Below, piece by piece: positions 29,236 to 37,435 of a stretch of 64,000 nucleotides of DNA. The position numbers and the translations under genes are program-made. Location of the stretch: assembly GCF_007830635.1 (NCBI RefSeq), contig NZ_VLLA01000016.1:1-64000 (forward strand), in the 5' to 3' direction. The stretch comes from Bradyrhizobium huanghuaihaiense. GTDB taxonomy: Bacteria; Pseudomonadota; Alphaproteobacteria; Rhizobiales; Xanthobacteraceae. A model generated the notes under the pieces. The model made no database searches, was not told the DNA's origin, and saw nothing but the letters and a program-made list of their open reading frames with translations. Position 1 is the first letter of the stretch. Each line of letters starts with the position of its first letter.

Positions 29236-29730
29236 TTAACCCTCCCGCTGCCGCAACAACGCCTCCACATCCAGCCGCTTGGTGAACATCGCGAGCTTGC
29301 CATCCGGCCCGAACGGCCATTGTTCGCGCGGCTTGTCCCAATACAGCTCCACGCCGTTCTCGTCGGGATCGCGCAAGTACAGCGCCTCGCTGACGCCATG
29401 GTCGCTCGCGCCATCCAGCGCAATCCCCGCCGAGAGCACCCGGTGCAGCGCATCCGCCAGCGCGGGGCGCGTCGGATACAGGATCGCGGTGTGGAACAGT
29501 CCCGTCGTGCCCGGCGGCGGCGGCGAGCCGCCCTTGCTCTCCCAGGTGTTGAGCCCGATGTGGTGATGATAGCCGCCGGCCGAGATGAAGGCCGCGCCCG
29601 AGCCCATCCGCTGCATCAGCTCGAAGCCGAGCACGCCGCAATAAAAGCCGAGCGCGCGATCGAGGTCGGCGACCTTGAGGTGGACGTGGCCGATTCGGGT
29701 GCCGGCGGCGACGGCCTGGGTTTGCGACAT
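29236..29730 (-). CDS. VOC family protein (glyoxalase/extradiol dioxygenase fold)
   Basis: Protein of 164 residues with a VOC (vicinal oxygen chelate) fold. The first module begins GHVHLKVADLDRALGFYCGV, and the second contains SEALYLRDPDENGVELYWD. Likely metal ligands are His17, a histidine of the HHHIGLN segment and the glutamate in GVELYWD. It resembles the CatE-like (catechol dioxygenase related) subgroup. The reaction is unknown. It sits beside a carboxymuconolactone decarboxylase family gene on the same strand, but 90 bases apart. Confidence 0.87.
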   Translation of the reverse strand: MSQTQAVAAGTRIGHVHLKVADLDRALGFYCGVLGFELMQRMGSGAAFISAGGYHHHIGLNTWESKGGSPPPPGTTGLFHTAILYPTRPALADALHRVLSAGIALDGASDHGVSEALYLRDPDENGVELYWDKPREQWPFGPDGKLAMFTKRLDVEALLRQREG

Positions 29731-29820
29731 GGGAATGCTCCGTTGAAACCATCCACATAACGCCGGCTCCGGGGCCGCGCTATGGGCCGATCCCGAAACC
29801 CATCGTTTCCGGATGGGAAA

Positions 29821-30366
29821 CTAGGCGAGTTCCGACACCTCGCCCTCGGGCAGGCCGAATTCAAACGTGTTCAGCGTCATCGACACCAGCGTGTAATAGC
29901 CGCACAGCCCGATCACCTCGACGACGCCGCGTTCGCCGAGCAGCTTCACCGCCTCATCATACAAACCCTTCTCGACGCCGTGTCCTTCATGCAGCGACTT
30001 CGCGACGTCGTAGATCATCTTCCCCTTGGCATCGTCGAACTCAGGCGTGCGGCGATCGCGGATCGCTTCGATGATCTCCGGCCTCATGCCGCCCGCAAGC
30101 GCCAGGCGCTTATGCGCATACCATTCGTAATGCGCGGTCCAGTGCCGCGCCGTCACCAGGATCGCGATCTCCGAAAGCCTTGCCGGGAAGATCGTGTCGA
30201 AGCGCAGCACCTCGCCGAGCCGCGTCGCGTGGCGCGCCATCTCCGGGCTGTTCAGCCAGGCCATCATCGGCGCCGGCGGCTTGCCGCGCTTGCCGGCAAT
30301 CGACTCGTCATAGGTCTGCCGCTGGCTCTCGTTCATTTCGCCAGGCGAAAGAAGTTTCAGGCGCAT
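29821..30366 (-). CDS. Carboxymuconolactone decarboxylase family protein
   Basis: All-helical protein of 181 residues of the CMD/AhpD fold. The region FDTIFPARLSEIAILVTARH followed by HYEWYAHKRLALAGGMRPE is the typical family core, and the C-terminal VVEVIGLCGYYTLVSMTLN is also conserved. The CxxC pair of peroxidase-type AhpD is missing, so it is unlikely to be an AhpD peroxidase. Start 30366 (MRLKLLSPGEM) follows an AGGAAA ribosome site. It may act on an aromatic ring-cleavage product, but this is inference only. Confidence 0.86.
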   Translation of the reverse strand: MRLKLLSPGEMNESQRQTYDESIAGKRGKPPAPMMAWLNSPEMARHATRLGEVLRFDTIFPARLSEIAILVTARHWTAHYEWYAHKRLALAGGMRPEIIEAIRDRRTPEFDDAKGKMIYDVAKSLHEGHGVEKGLYDEAVKLLGERGVVEVIGLCGYYTLVSMTLNTFEFGLPEGEVSELA

Positions 30367-30505
30367 TCTGGTTTCCTCTTTGTTTTCAAGCACCGTCGTG
30401 AGCTGCGACTATAGCCGAATGCGGCTCGCGGAAGTGGTTGAATTCCGCCGGAGCTTGGCCCAGAGTCGCCGCCAACAAGTCGATTTTGAGTGATGGAAAC
30501 GACCA

Positions 30506-31720
30506 ATGACTGACTCTCAAACCAGCGATTCTGAAACCGCCGAACTCGAAACATTCCGCGTTGAGACGCGCGCCTGGCTGGAAGCCAATTGCCCGCCGGA
30601 GATGCGCAAGCCCGCGACGTCGGACGCCGACGTGTTCTGGGGTGGGCGCAACGCAAAGTTCTCGTCCGAGCCGCAGCGCATCTGGTTCGAGCGCATGCGC
30701 GACAAGGGCTGGACCGTGCCGGACTGGCCGAAGGAGTATGGCGGCGGTGGCCTCAGCGCCGCCGAGCACAAGGTGCTGCGCGCCGAAATGGCCAAGATGG
30801 GCGCTCGCCCGCCGCTGTCGAGCTTCGGCATCTGGATGCTCGGGCCGGCTTTGCTCAAGTATGGCAATGAGGCGCAGAAAAAGGAGCATCTACCAAAAAT
30901 CGCCGCGGGCGAAATTCGCTGGTGCCAGGGCTATTCCGAGCCGAACGCCGGCTCCGATCTCGCTTCGCTGCAGACCCGCGCCGAGAGCGACGGCGATGAT
31001 TTCCTCATCACGGGCTCGAAGATCTGGACGTCCTACGCCAATTACGCCGACTGGATCTTCTGTCTCGTCCGCACCGATCCCGCTGCCAAGAAGCACGACG
31101 GCATCAGCTTCATCCTGTTCGACATGGCCTCGAAGGGCGTGACGACCAAGCCGATCCTGCTGATCTCCGGCTATTCGCCGTTCTGCGAAACATTCTTCGA
31201 CGGCGTCCGCGTGCCGAAGTCGCATGTGGTCGGCACCGTCAACCGCGGCTGGGATGTCGCAAAGTATCTGCTCCAGCACGAGCGCGCGATGATCTCAGGG
31301 ATGGGCGAACGCGGCGTCGGCCGTCCGCTCGGCCAGATCGCGGCCGATTCCGTCGGCTCCGATGCGCTGGGGCGGCTCGATGATGCCATGCTGCGCGGCC
31401 AGATCGCGACGTTCGACGTCGATGAGGCCGCCCTTGCCGCTTGTGCCGAGCGCGCGGTCGATCTCGCCAAGGCGGGGCAGGCGCATCCGGCGTTCTCCTC
31501 GGCGATGAAATATTACGGCACCGAGCTCAACAAGCGCCGCTACGAGATCCTGATGTCGGCCGGCGGCGTCGACGCGCTGGAATGGGAGAGCGAGCGCTCG
31601 AAGCAGGGCGCCCGCCCTCGCGCCTGGCTGCGCACCAAGGCCAACTCGATCGAGGGCGGCACGTCCGAGGTCATGCTCGGCATCGTCGCCAAGCGCATCC
31701 TGGATCTGCCGGGGGCGTGA
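30506..31720 (+). CDS. Acyl-CoA dehydrogenase
   Basis: FAD-dependent acyl-CoA dehydrogenase of 404 residues. Signature segments include WCQGYSEPNAGSDLASLQTR (FAD and substrate binding) and ITGSKIWTSYANYADW; the C-terminal EGGTSEVMLGIVAKRILDLP is the usual nucleotide-binding tail. It belongs to the type that pairs with a second, unequal dehydrogenase subunit, as in steroid side-chain or dicarboxylic acid enzymes. The next gene downstream on the same strand is another dehydrogenase, and the two may form one heteromeric enzyme. Substrate unknown. Confidence 0.92.
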   Translation: MTDSQTSDSETAELETFRVETRAWLEANCPPEMRKPATSDADVFWGGRNAKFSSEPQRIWFERMRDKGWTVPDWPKEYGGGGLSAAEHKVLRAEMAKMGARPPLSSFGIWMLGPALLKYGNEAQKKEHLPKIAAGEIRWCQGYSEPNAGSDLASLQTRAESDGDDFLITGSKIWTSYANYADWIFCLVRTDPAAKKHDGISFILFDMASKGVTTKPILLISGYSPFCETFFDGVRVPKSHVVGTVNRGWDVAKYLLQHERAMISGMGERGVGRPLGQIAADSVGSDALGRLDDAMLRGQIATFDVDEAALAACAERAVDLAKAGQAHPAFSSAMKYYGTELNKRRYEILMSAGGVDALEWESERSKQGARPRAWLRTKANSIEGGTSEVMLGIVAKRILDLPGA

Positions 31721-31737
31721 GGCACGCTCTCACAACC

Positions 31738-31841
31738 CGTCATTCCGGGGCGCGCGTAGCGCGAGCCCGGAATCCATCTTACCGCGGAAAAGCCGCCTGA
31801 TGGATTCCGGGCCTGGCCCTTCGGGCCATCCCGGAATGACG
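31738..31841. repeat. Palindromic intergenic repeat, family B
   Basis: Inverted repeat CGTCATTCCGGGGCGCGCG ... CCATCCCGGAATGACG with inner arms GCCCGGAATCCATC and GATGGATTCCGGGCC. It lies between the two acyl-CoA dehydrogenase genes, 17 bases after the first stop. Confidence 0.9.
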
Positions 31842-31875
31842 ACGACAAATAGATTTCGAATCGGAAGCAAAGCAC

Positions 31876-33015
31876 ATGGCCCTCGTCCTCACCGAAGAAC
31901 AATCGATGCTCCGCGACTCCGCGCGCGGGCTGATCAGCGACAAGGCGCCGGTGTCGCACCTGCGCCATCTGCGCGACTCCAAGGATCCCACGGGCTTCTC
32001 GAAAGAGCTGTGGCAATCCTTCGCCGAGATGGGCTTCGCCGGCCTGCTCGTGCCGGAAGAATTCGGCGGCAGCGGCCTCGGCTTCATGGAAGCCGGTGTG
32101 CTCATGGAGGAGATCGGCCGCACCTTGATGCCGTCGCCCTTCCTCGCCACCAGCGTGGTGGCGGCCTCCGCGCTGAACCGCGGCGGCAGCGCCGCGCAGA
32201 AGTCGGAATACCTGCCGAAGATTGCAAACGGCTCGCTGCTCGCGACGCTGGCCATCGACGAGGGTGCCAAGCATCGGCCGCTGCAGACCAGCCTGCAGGC
32301 CGTGCGCGCCGGCAACGGTTTCAAGCTTTCCGGCGCCAAGGCACTGGTCGTCGACGGCCATGTCGCTGACTTGCTCATCGTCGCCGCACGCACCGCAGGC
32401 GCGGCCGGCGAGCGCGACGGCTTGACGCTGTTCCTGGTCAACCCCAAGGCCAAGGGCGTTGCGATCGAGCGCACCATCATGGTCGACGCCCACAACGCGG
32501 CGCGGATCGAGCTTGCCAATGTCGAGGTTACCGCCGACAGCGTGCTCGGCGAGGTCGATCAGGCAGCCAGCCTGCTCGACGGCGTGCTCGATATCGGCCG
32601 CGGTGCGGTCGCTGCCGAAATGGTCGGCCTCAGCGACGAAGTCTTTGGCCGCACCGTCGAGTATCTCAAGAGCAGAAAACAGTTCGGCAAGCTGATCGGC
32701 GAATTCCAGGCGCTGCAGCACCGCGCCGCCGAGCTCTATGTCGACATCGAGATCACCCGCGCCGCCACCATGAAGGCGCTTCAGGCGCTGGATGCGGACG
32801 TCGCCAAGGCCGCCTCAGCCGTCGCAGTCGCAAAAGCCCGCGCCGGCACCACCGCCACGCGCGCGGTGCAGGAAGGCGTACAGATGCACGGCGGCATGGG
32901 CATGACCGACCAGTTCGACATCGGCTTCTTCATGAAGCGCGCCCGGGTGTGCGAGGAGCTGTTCGGCGATGCCAACTACCACACCGAGCAGCTGGCGCTG
33001 GCGCGGGGGTATTGA
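31876..33015 (+). CDS. Acyl-CoA dehydrogenase, second subunit-type
   Basis: Acyl-CoA dehydrogenase family protein of 379 residues. The N-terminal domain LTEEQSMLRDSARGLISDKA and the active-site-side segment QMHGGMGMTDQFDIGFFMKR are visible. The middle FAD-binding region is divergent, as in small subunits of heteromeric dehydrogenases such as the pimeloyl-CoA enzyme of Rhodopseudomonas. It follows the first dehydrogenase on the same strand after a family B hairpin. Pairing with it is inferred from order and type. Confidence 0.9.
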   Translation: MALVLTEEQSMLRDSARGLISDKAPVSHLRHLRDSKDPTGFSKELWQSFAEMGFAGLLVPEEFGGSGLGFMEAGVLMEEIGRTLMPSPFLATSVVAASALNRGGSAAQKSEYLPKIANGSLLATLAIDEGAKHRPLQTSLQAVRAGNGFKLSGAKALVVDGHVADLLIVAARTAGAAGERDGLTLFLVNPKAKGVAIERTIMVDAHNAARIELANVEVTADSVLGEVDQAASLLDGVLDIGRGAVAAEMVGLSDEVFGRTVEYLKSRKQFGKLIGEFQALQHRAAELYVDIEITRAATMKALQALDADVAKAASAVAVAKARAGTTATRAVQEGVQMHGGMGMTDQFDIGFFMKRARVCEELFGDANYHTEQLALARGY

Positions 33016-33023
33016 TTGATCCT

Positions 33024-33110
33024 GTAGCTCGGATGGAGCGTAGCGAAGTCCGGGTTCTGTCCGCGCGGTGAGACCGCCCCGGATTGCGCTACGCTCCATC
33101 CGGGCTACGG
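33024..33110. repeat. Palindromic intergenic repeat, family F
   Basis: Inverted repeat GTAGCTCGGATGGAGCGTAGCG ends with CGCTACGCTCCATCC and GGGCTAC. Single copy of this family in the window, directly after the dehydrogenase stop and next to a family C repeat. Confidence 0.85.
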
Positions 33111-33144
33111 CAGTTGAGAGTGTGGAAAGCGCTCGCCCCAAGCT

Positions 33145-33230
33145 CGTCATTGCGAGGAGCGCAGCGACGAAGCAATCCAGACTGCCTCAGCGGAAAGACT
33201 CTGGATTGCTTCGCTTCGCTCGCAATGACG
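33145..33230. repeat. Palindromic intergenic repeat, family C
   Basis: Hairpin with arms CGTCATTGCGAGGAGCGCAG and CGCTTCGCTCGCAATGACG and inner AGCAATCCAGA/TCTGGATTGCT. One arm carries a GGAGCGCAGCGAC variant absent from the other copies. Confidence 0.9.
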
Positions 33231-33243
33231 GCGGAGGGACCCC

Positions 33244-34281
33244 CTACCGCATCGGCGGCGCGTACTGCACGCCGCCCGCGTTCCACAGCTGGTTCATGCC
33301 GCGCGGGATCTTCAGCTTGGACTTCTCGCCGATGTTGCGCTCGTACATCTCGCCGTAATTGCCGACGGTGCGGATGATGCGGACGACCCAGTCCTTGGTG
33401 AGGCCGAGCTGCTCGCCGTAATTGCCCTCGGTGCCGACGAGGCGCATCACTTCCGGCTTTTTCGACTTCAGGGCCTCGTCGATGTTCTCCGAGGAGACGC
33501 CGAGCTCCTCGGCGTTGATCATGGCGTAGAGCGTCCACTTCACGATCATCATCCAGTCGTCGTCGCGCTGGCGCACGACGGGGGCGAGCGGCTCCTTGGA
33601 GATCATGTCCGGCAGGATCATGTGCTCGCCGGGCTTCGACAGGTTCAGCCGCAGCGCGTAGAGCTGGGAGACGTCGGCTGAGAGCGTATCGCACTTGCCG
33701 GTGTCGTAGGCCTTCACCACGTCGTCGAGCTTGTCGAACTTTACCTCCTCATACTTCATGTTGTTGGCACGGAAGTAGTCGGAGACGTTGAGCGCCGTCG
33801 TGGTTCCGGTCTGCACGCAGACCTTGCTGCCGGTCAGGTCCAGCGAGGTATCCTTGTTGCGCGAACGCGGCAGCATGAAGCCCGCGCCGTCGTAATAGGC
33901 GACCGCCGGGAAATAGAGGTCGTAGTCGAGCTCGCGCGCCATGCTCCAGGTCGAGTTGCGCGAGAGGATGTCCACCTTCCGGCTCTGCAGCTCCTTGAAG
34001 CGCTCGCTGGCGTCGAGCGCGACGAACTTCGCCTTGTTCGGATCGTTGAAGATCGCCGCCGCCACCGCGCGGCAGAAATCGACGTCGAAGCCGGTCCAAT
34101 TGCCCTTGTCGTCGGGGATCGAGAAGCCCGGCAGGCCCTTGTTGACGCCGCACAGCACCTCGCCGCGGCGAACCGTGCGCTTCAGGGTGCGGGTGTCATA
34201 GAACTCGTAGATGATGGCGAGGACGCCGACCAGTACGGCGACCGCGAGCCCGATCAGCAGGCCGCCTCGAAAAGTGCGCAT
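33244..34281 (-). CDS. AapJ-like amino acid binding protein with an uncleaved N-terminal anchor
   Basis: Solute-binding protein of the general L-amino acid (AapJ) type, 345 residues. The family signature is plain: RRGEVLCGVNKGLPGFSIPD, GFDVDFCRAVAAAIFND, ILSRNSTWSMARELDYDLYF and the tail GMNQLWNAGGVQYAPP. Instead of a normal cleavable signal, it begins with a hydrophobic helix (residues 5-26, LIGLAVAVLVGVLAIIYEFY) and no AxA site, so it is probably membrane-tethered in the periplasm. No aapQMP permease or ATPase genes are nearby. It may be a sensor or partner of a distant transporter. It lies downstream of the L,D-transpeptidase gene. Confidence 0.9.
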   Translation of the reverse strand: MRTFRGGLLIGLAVAVLVGVLAIIYEFYDTRTLKRTVRRGEVLCGVNKGLPGFSIPDDKGNWTGFDVDFCRAVAAAIFNDPNKAKFVALDASERFKELQSRKVDILSRNSTWSMARELDYDLYFPAVAYYDGAGFMLPRSRNKDTSLDLTGSKVCVQTGTTTALNVSDYFRANNMKYEEVKFDKLDDVVKAYDTGKCDTLSADVSQLYALRLNLSKPGEHMILPDMISKEPLAPVVRQRDDDWMMIVKWTLYAMINAEELGVSSENIDEALKSKKPEVMRLVGTEGNYGEQLGLTKDWVVRIIRTVGNYGEMYERNIGEKSKLKIPRGMNQLWNAGGVQYAPPMR

Positions 34282-34330
34282 GATGTCTCTCTCTCGAAAT
34301 AATCGGGAAAAGGAAATGGGAGGAGGGGCA

Positions 34331-34355
34331 GAGCATGATCGGTGCGATCATGCTC
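34331..34355. terminator. Perfect hairpin between L,D-transpeptidase and AapJ-like genes
   Basis: Ten-base perfect inverted repeat GAGCATGATC-GGTGC-GATCATGCTC just beyond the L,D-transpeptidase stop. It has no poly-T tail, so it may be a short repeat element or RNA hairpin rather than a classic terminator. Confidence 0.5.
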
Positions 34356-34367
34356 GAATCATAGCCC

Positions 34368-34961
34368 TTAGAGCTCGGGCTTCTGCCGGATCACGACCTT
34401 GGTGCCGACAGGGACGCGATCGTAGAGATCGGCGACGTCATTGTTGACGAGACGGAAGCAGCCCGAGGACACCTTGGTGCCGATCGTGTCGGGCCGGTTG
34501 GTGCCGTGGATGCGGTAGACCGTGGTGCCGAGATACATCGCGCGGGCGCCCAGCGGATTGCCGGGGCCGCCGGCCATGAAGCGCGGCAGATAGGGCTGGC
34601 GCTGGATCATCTCCGCCGGCGGCGTCCAGTCCGGCCATTCCTTCTTGTTGGTAATGGTCACCAGCCCCTGCCACTGAAAACCGTCGCGGCCGACGCCGAT
34701 GCCGTAGCGGATCGCACGGCCGCCGGGCTGCACCAGGTAGAGATGCCGTTCGGCGGTCGAGACGATGATCGTGCCCGGCGCTTCAGTGGTGCGGAAGTAC
34801 ACGACCTGCTTCTGCCATTCCGGCTCGAGCTGGTAGGCATCGTCCGCGATCAGGCCCGGCTCGTCGCCGCGGTCCGGCTGCTGGGCGGAGGCGTATGAGG
34901 TGGTCAGAACCAGGCTCAGGGCCGTGATGAACGCCCCGGTCAGGCGACGATAATCCGTCAT
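34368..34961 (-). CDS. L,D-transpeptidase (YkuD family)
   Basis: Periplasmic cell-wall enzyme of 197 residues that makes meso-DAP cross-links or anchors proteins to peptidoglycan. A signal peptide (LTGAFITALSLVLTTSYASAQ) is followed by the YkuD domain. The catalytic motif is present as HGTNRPDTIGTKVSSGCFRL, with His152 and the nucleophile Cys168. Upstream of the domain, APGTIIVSTAERHLYLV is the usual first strand. It is transcribed as a single gene or with the AapJ-like gene downstream. Confidence 0.93.
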   Translation of the reverse strand: MTDYRRLTGAFITALSLVLTTSYASAQQPDRGDEPGLIADDAYQLEPEWQKQVVYFRTTEAPGTIIVSTAERHLYLVQPGGRAIRYGIGVGRDGFQWQGLVTITNKKEWPDWTPPAEMIQRQPYLPRFMAGGPGNPLGARAMYLGTTVYRIHGTNRPDTIGTKVSSGCFRLVNNDVADLYDRVPVGTKVVIRQKPEL

Positions 34962-35328
34962 TTCAAGCTCTCCCCGCTGCCACAGCGCAAATCATTCGGA
35001 ACCATCAAATCTCAGGGGCATGTTCATGGCAAGTTAATGGCGCGCGCGGCTGATATGTCACGAGAATGCTTTGGTTTTTTGACGGGGCCGGGGCAATGCC
35101 ACAAACAGGGGATGGCGCGAAAAGCTTAGACCGGTACCGCCGTGGTGGTGGTGGGCTCCCTTTCCCGCTTGCGGGAGAGGGTTGGGGAGAGGGTGCTTCC
35201 GCAATGGGACACTCCCCAAGAGGAAAGAGCCCTCACCCGGCGCTACGCGCCGACCTCTCCCGCAAGCGGGAGAGGCTCAGACCGAACTCGCGGTGAGATC
35301 AACTTCGGCAATTGAAGCTGGTTGCCTG
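34962..35328. other. Intergenic region upstream of the L,D-transpeptidase
   Basis: Gene-free stretch of 367 bases between the transpeptidase start and the end of the tandem membrane protein genes. About half is the family E repeat at 35155-35275. The rest presumably holds the transpeptidase promoter, but no clear -35/-10 pair stands out. Confidence 0.6.
35155..35275. repeat. Palindromic intergenic repeat, family E
   Basis: Hairpin GCTCCCTTTCCCGCTTGCGG ... CTCTCCCGCAAGCGGGAGAGG with the CCCTCACCCGGCGC inner part. It is a shortened version with CTTTCCC in place of CTCCCCC. Confidence 0.9.
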
Positions 35329-36303
35329 TCAGATCTTGTTGCTCTCCGCCCCAATCCCGAGCCGCCGCACGATTTCGGTCCCCACGGCGCGGGCCTCGGG
35401 CCGCGAGCCGATCCGGGGGCTGCGAAACCGCCGCCCCGAGCGCAGGCGGATCGTGACGATGCAGTGCTCGTCCTCGGAACGACCGCGGCGGTCGACGGTG
35501 ATCGTCTTCACCTCGTGTCCCCTGATGTGGTCCGTGCGCGGCGTGCCGTCGCCCCACAGGCGCTCGACGCGGATATCGCCCTGCCGGATCACCCAGAACG
35601 CGCCGGTCGCGAGGTTGGCGTATCTGTAGACGGCGAACGCCGCGAGCGCGCCGAGCGGCAGCAGCAGGATATCGACATGGCTGGGCGGCCATCCGCGCCA
35701 GAGCTTGTAGGCGTAGGGCACGGCCGACAACGCGATGGCGATCAGCGCGACGATGCGGATGTCCCGCGCGGAAAACGCCTCGAGCGGCTCGCCCAGATGC
35801 ATCTCGGGATTGCTGGCATCGAGCGGATTGCTGGGGGCCTCGACATTGGGGACGTCGAACTGCGCGGCGATGCGCGCCACGGTGTCATGAACATGCGTGA
35901 CGTCGGAGATCGGCGGCGACGTCAGGCGCTCGCCCGAAACAAGCGTGAAGGCGAGTTGAAAGCGGGCCTTCACCCTCTTGCTGCCGGGAACCTGCAGTCC
36001 GCTGATTTCGTCCTTCCCGACCACCCGCGTCTGCAGTTTCCCGAAGGGACGCTGATGCCCGATCAGGATCTCGTCAGGCGTGATGATCCACACCACCGCC
36101 GGCGCCATCATGATGCCGCCGACGAACCCGGCTCCCACCAGCAGCGCCACCACCGATATGACGATCTCCAGGGTGTCGTGCGTGAACAGTCCCGGCGTGA
36201 AGCACAGCGCAACGGCCGCCGCAAAGGCGGACATGACCAGCCGCTGCGCGATCGAGGAGCCTTCACGAAGGCGGATGTCGGTGCTGGTGTGCGCGTCGGC
36301 CAT
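35329..36303 (-). CDS. Hypothetical membrane protein with a duplicated 2TM plus PH-like module
   Basis: Predicted integral membrane protein of 324 residues, function not recognised. It has an internal duplication. Module 1 is two helices (about 21-72) followed by a beta-rich domain (WIITPDEILIGHQRPFGKLQ ... LVSGERLTSPPISDVTHVHD). Module 2 is two helices (about 193-230) followed by a similar domain (WVIRQGDIRVERLWGD ... RLRSGRRFRSPRIGSRPEAR). The layout recalls bacterial PH-like (YdbS/YdbT) membrane proteins, but that is fold-level inference. The next gene upstream is a paralogue. A palindrome 30 bases upstream of the start is shared with that gene. Confidence 0.75.
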   Translation of the reverse strand: MADAHTSTDIRLREGSSIAQRLVMSAFAAAVALCFTPGLFTHDTLEIVISVVALLVGAGFVGGIMMAPAVVWIITPDEILIGHQRPFGKLQTRVVGKDEISGLQVPGSKRVKARFQLAFTLVSGERLTSPPISDVTHVHDTVARIAAQFDVPNVEAPSNPLDASNPEMHLGEPLEAFSARDIRIVALIAIALSAVPYAYKLWRGWPPSHVDILLLPLGALAAFAVYRYANLATGAFWVIRQGDIRVERLWGDGTPRTDHIRGHEVKTITVDRRGRSEDEHCIVTIRLRSGRRFRSPRIGSRPEARAVGTEIVRRLGIGAESNKI

Positions 36304-36332
36304 TGCGGGCGGCTGATTCCGATGGCGCGAAA

Positions 36333-36354
36333 CTCCACGGACGGGTCCGCGGAG
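36333..36354. repeat. Palindrome upstream of the first tandem membrane protein
   Basis: Inverted repeat CTCCACGG-acgggt-CCGCGGAG with one mismatch, located 30 bases before the start codon. Nearly the same palindrome and its flanks (AAACTCCACGG, GGAGTCAAGC) lie before the paralogous gene at 37366. Confidence 0.6.
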
Positions 36355-36395
36355 TCAAGCAACAAGGGCGCGACCCGGGCTGGGATGAAGCGGAC

Positions 36396-37340
36396 TCATC
36401 GGCGCACTTTCTCCGGCGCGATCCCCAGCCGCCGGACAATCTCATCGCTGACGGCTCGCGCCTGAGCCTGCGTCCCTATTTCGGGACTCCAGAGTTTCTT
36501 CCCGCTACGAAGTTCGATCCTGACAAGACAGTTTCCTTCAGGCGGGCACTCGATCGAGATGGCTTCGACATCGGAACCTGAAATGGTGTCGGCAGTGGGC
36601 ACGGCACCACGGGACATCCGCTCGATGCGAAGCTCGCCCTGACGGACGATCCACGATGTCCCGGCAAGGGCGTAGGCGTATCGGAAGACCGCGAAAGCGA
36701 TGACGAGGCCGACCGCAGGGAAGATCATTTCGCCGGTCGAAAGAGGCAGGCCACTCCAGAATTTGTATGCGTAAGGAATGGTGCAGAGGCCAGCGATGAT
36801 CAGTGCGAGAATTCGCGTCCGGGAACCGGCCGCTTTCCGGACCGGATTGCCGATCCGCATCTCCGTGTTCGCGGCGTCCATGGGATTGGCCGGAGGATTG
36901 CCGTGAGGCAGCCGGAGTAGGTCGGCAATCATATTATTCGTCTCGCTGACGCGCGTGACCTCTGCAATTGGTGGCGACAGCAGGCAATCGCCGGATGAAA
37001 GCCTGAGCAAGATGCGGAAGTCCGTGGCGTCCGTCTTGTCGCTCTGAACCTGCATCGCCGCGATGTCGTCGCGCCTGATGACCCGCGTTTGAGGTCGGCC
37101 AAACGGGCGCATCCTTCCGATCACGATCCCATTGGCCGAAATGCTCCAGAGCACGTCGGTCGCGAGTGCGGCGTAGCCGAGGATCGCCGCGCCAATCGCA
37201 ATCGACACGAATGTCGAGACGCCTGACTCCGCGTCCGCGAAAAACAGCGCCGCAATCCCAAAACCCGCACCGAGCAGGCGCTCCTGGAGCGAGGGGCCGC
37301 CGCGAAGATGAATCTTGTCCCCTCGTGTTGCCTCGTCCAT
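36396..37340 (-). CDS. Hypothetical membrane protein, paralogue of the downstream gene
   Basis: Predicted membrane protein of 314 residues with the same two-module plan as the protein at 35329-36303. Module 1 is helices then WSISANGIVIGRMRPFGRPQ ... RLSSGDCLLSPPIAEVTRVS; module 2 is helices then WIVRQGELRIERMSRG ... IELRSGKKLWSPEIGTQAQA. The pair arose by gene duplication, and each gene by internal duplication. The ATG at 37340 is favoured because it aligns with the paralogue start; 37355 is the alternative. No known function or domain name can be given with confidence. Confidence 0.75.
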   Translation of the reverse strand: MDEATRGDKIHLRGGPSLQERLLGAGFGIAALFFADAESGVSTFVSIAIGAAILGYAALATDVLWSISANGIVIGRMRPFGRPQTRVIRRDDIAAMQVQSDKTDATDFRILLRLSSGDCLLSPPIAEVTRVSETNNMIADLLRLPHGNPPANPMDAANTEMRIGNPVRKAAGSRTRILALIIAGLCTIPYAYKFWSGLPLSTGEMIFPAVGLVIAFAVFRYAYALAGTSWIVRQGELRIERMSRGAVPTADTISGSDVEAISIECPPEGNCLVRIELRSGKKLWSPEIGTQAQARAVSDEIVRRLGIAPEKVRR

Positions 37341-37365
37341 CGCATTCACGTCCATTGACGCCAAA

Positions 37366-37387
37366 CTCCACGGAGGGCCCCGTGGAG
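37366..37387. repeat. Palindrome upstream of the second tandem membrane protein
   Basis: Perfect inverted repeat CTCCACGG-agggcc-CCGTGGAG, 25 bases before the start codon. It matches the copy at 36333 in arms, flanks and distance to the start, with a compensated arm. Confidence 0.65.
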
Positions 37388-37435
37388 TCAAGCGGCAAGC
37401 GCGCGAGGGCTTGTCGGCAACTTAAGGTAAGTCGC

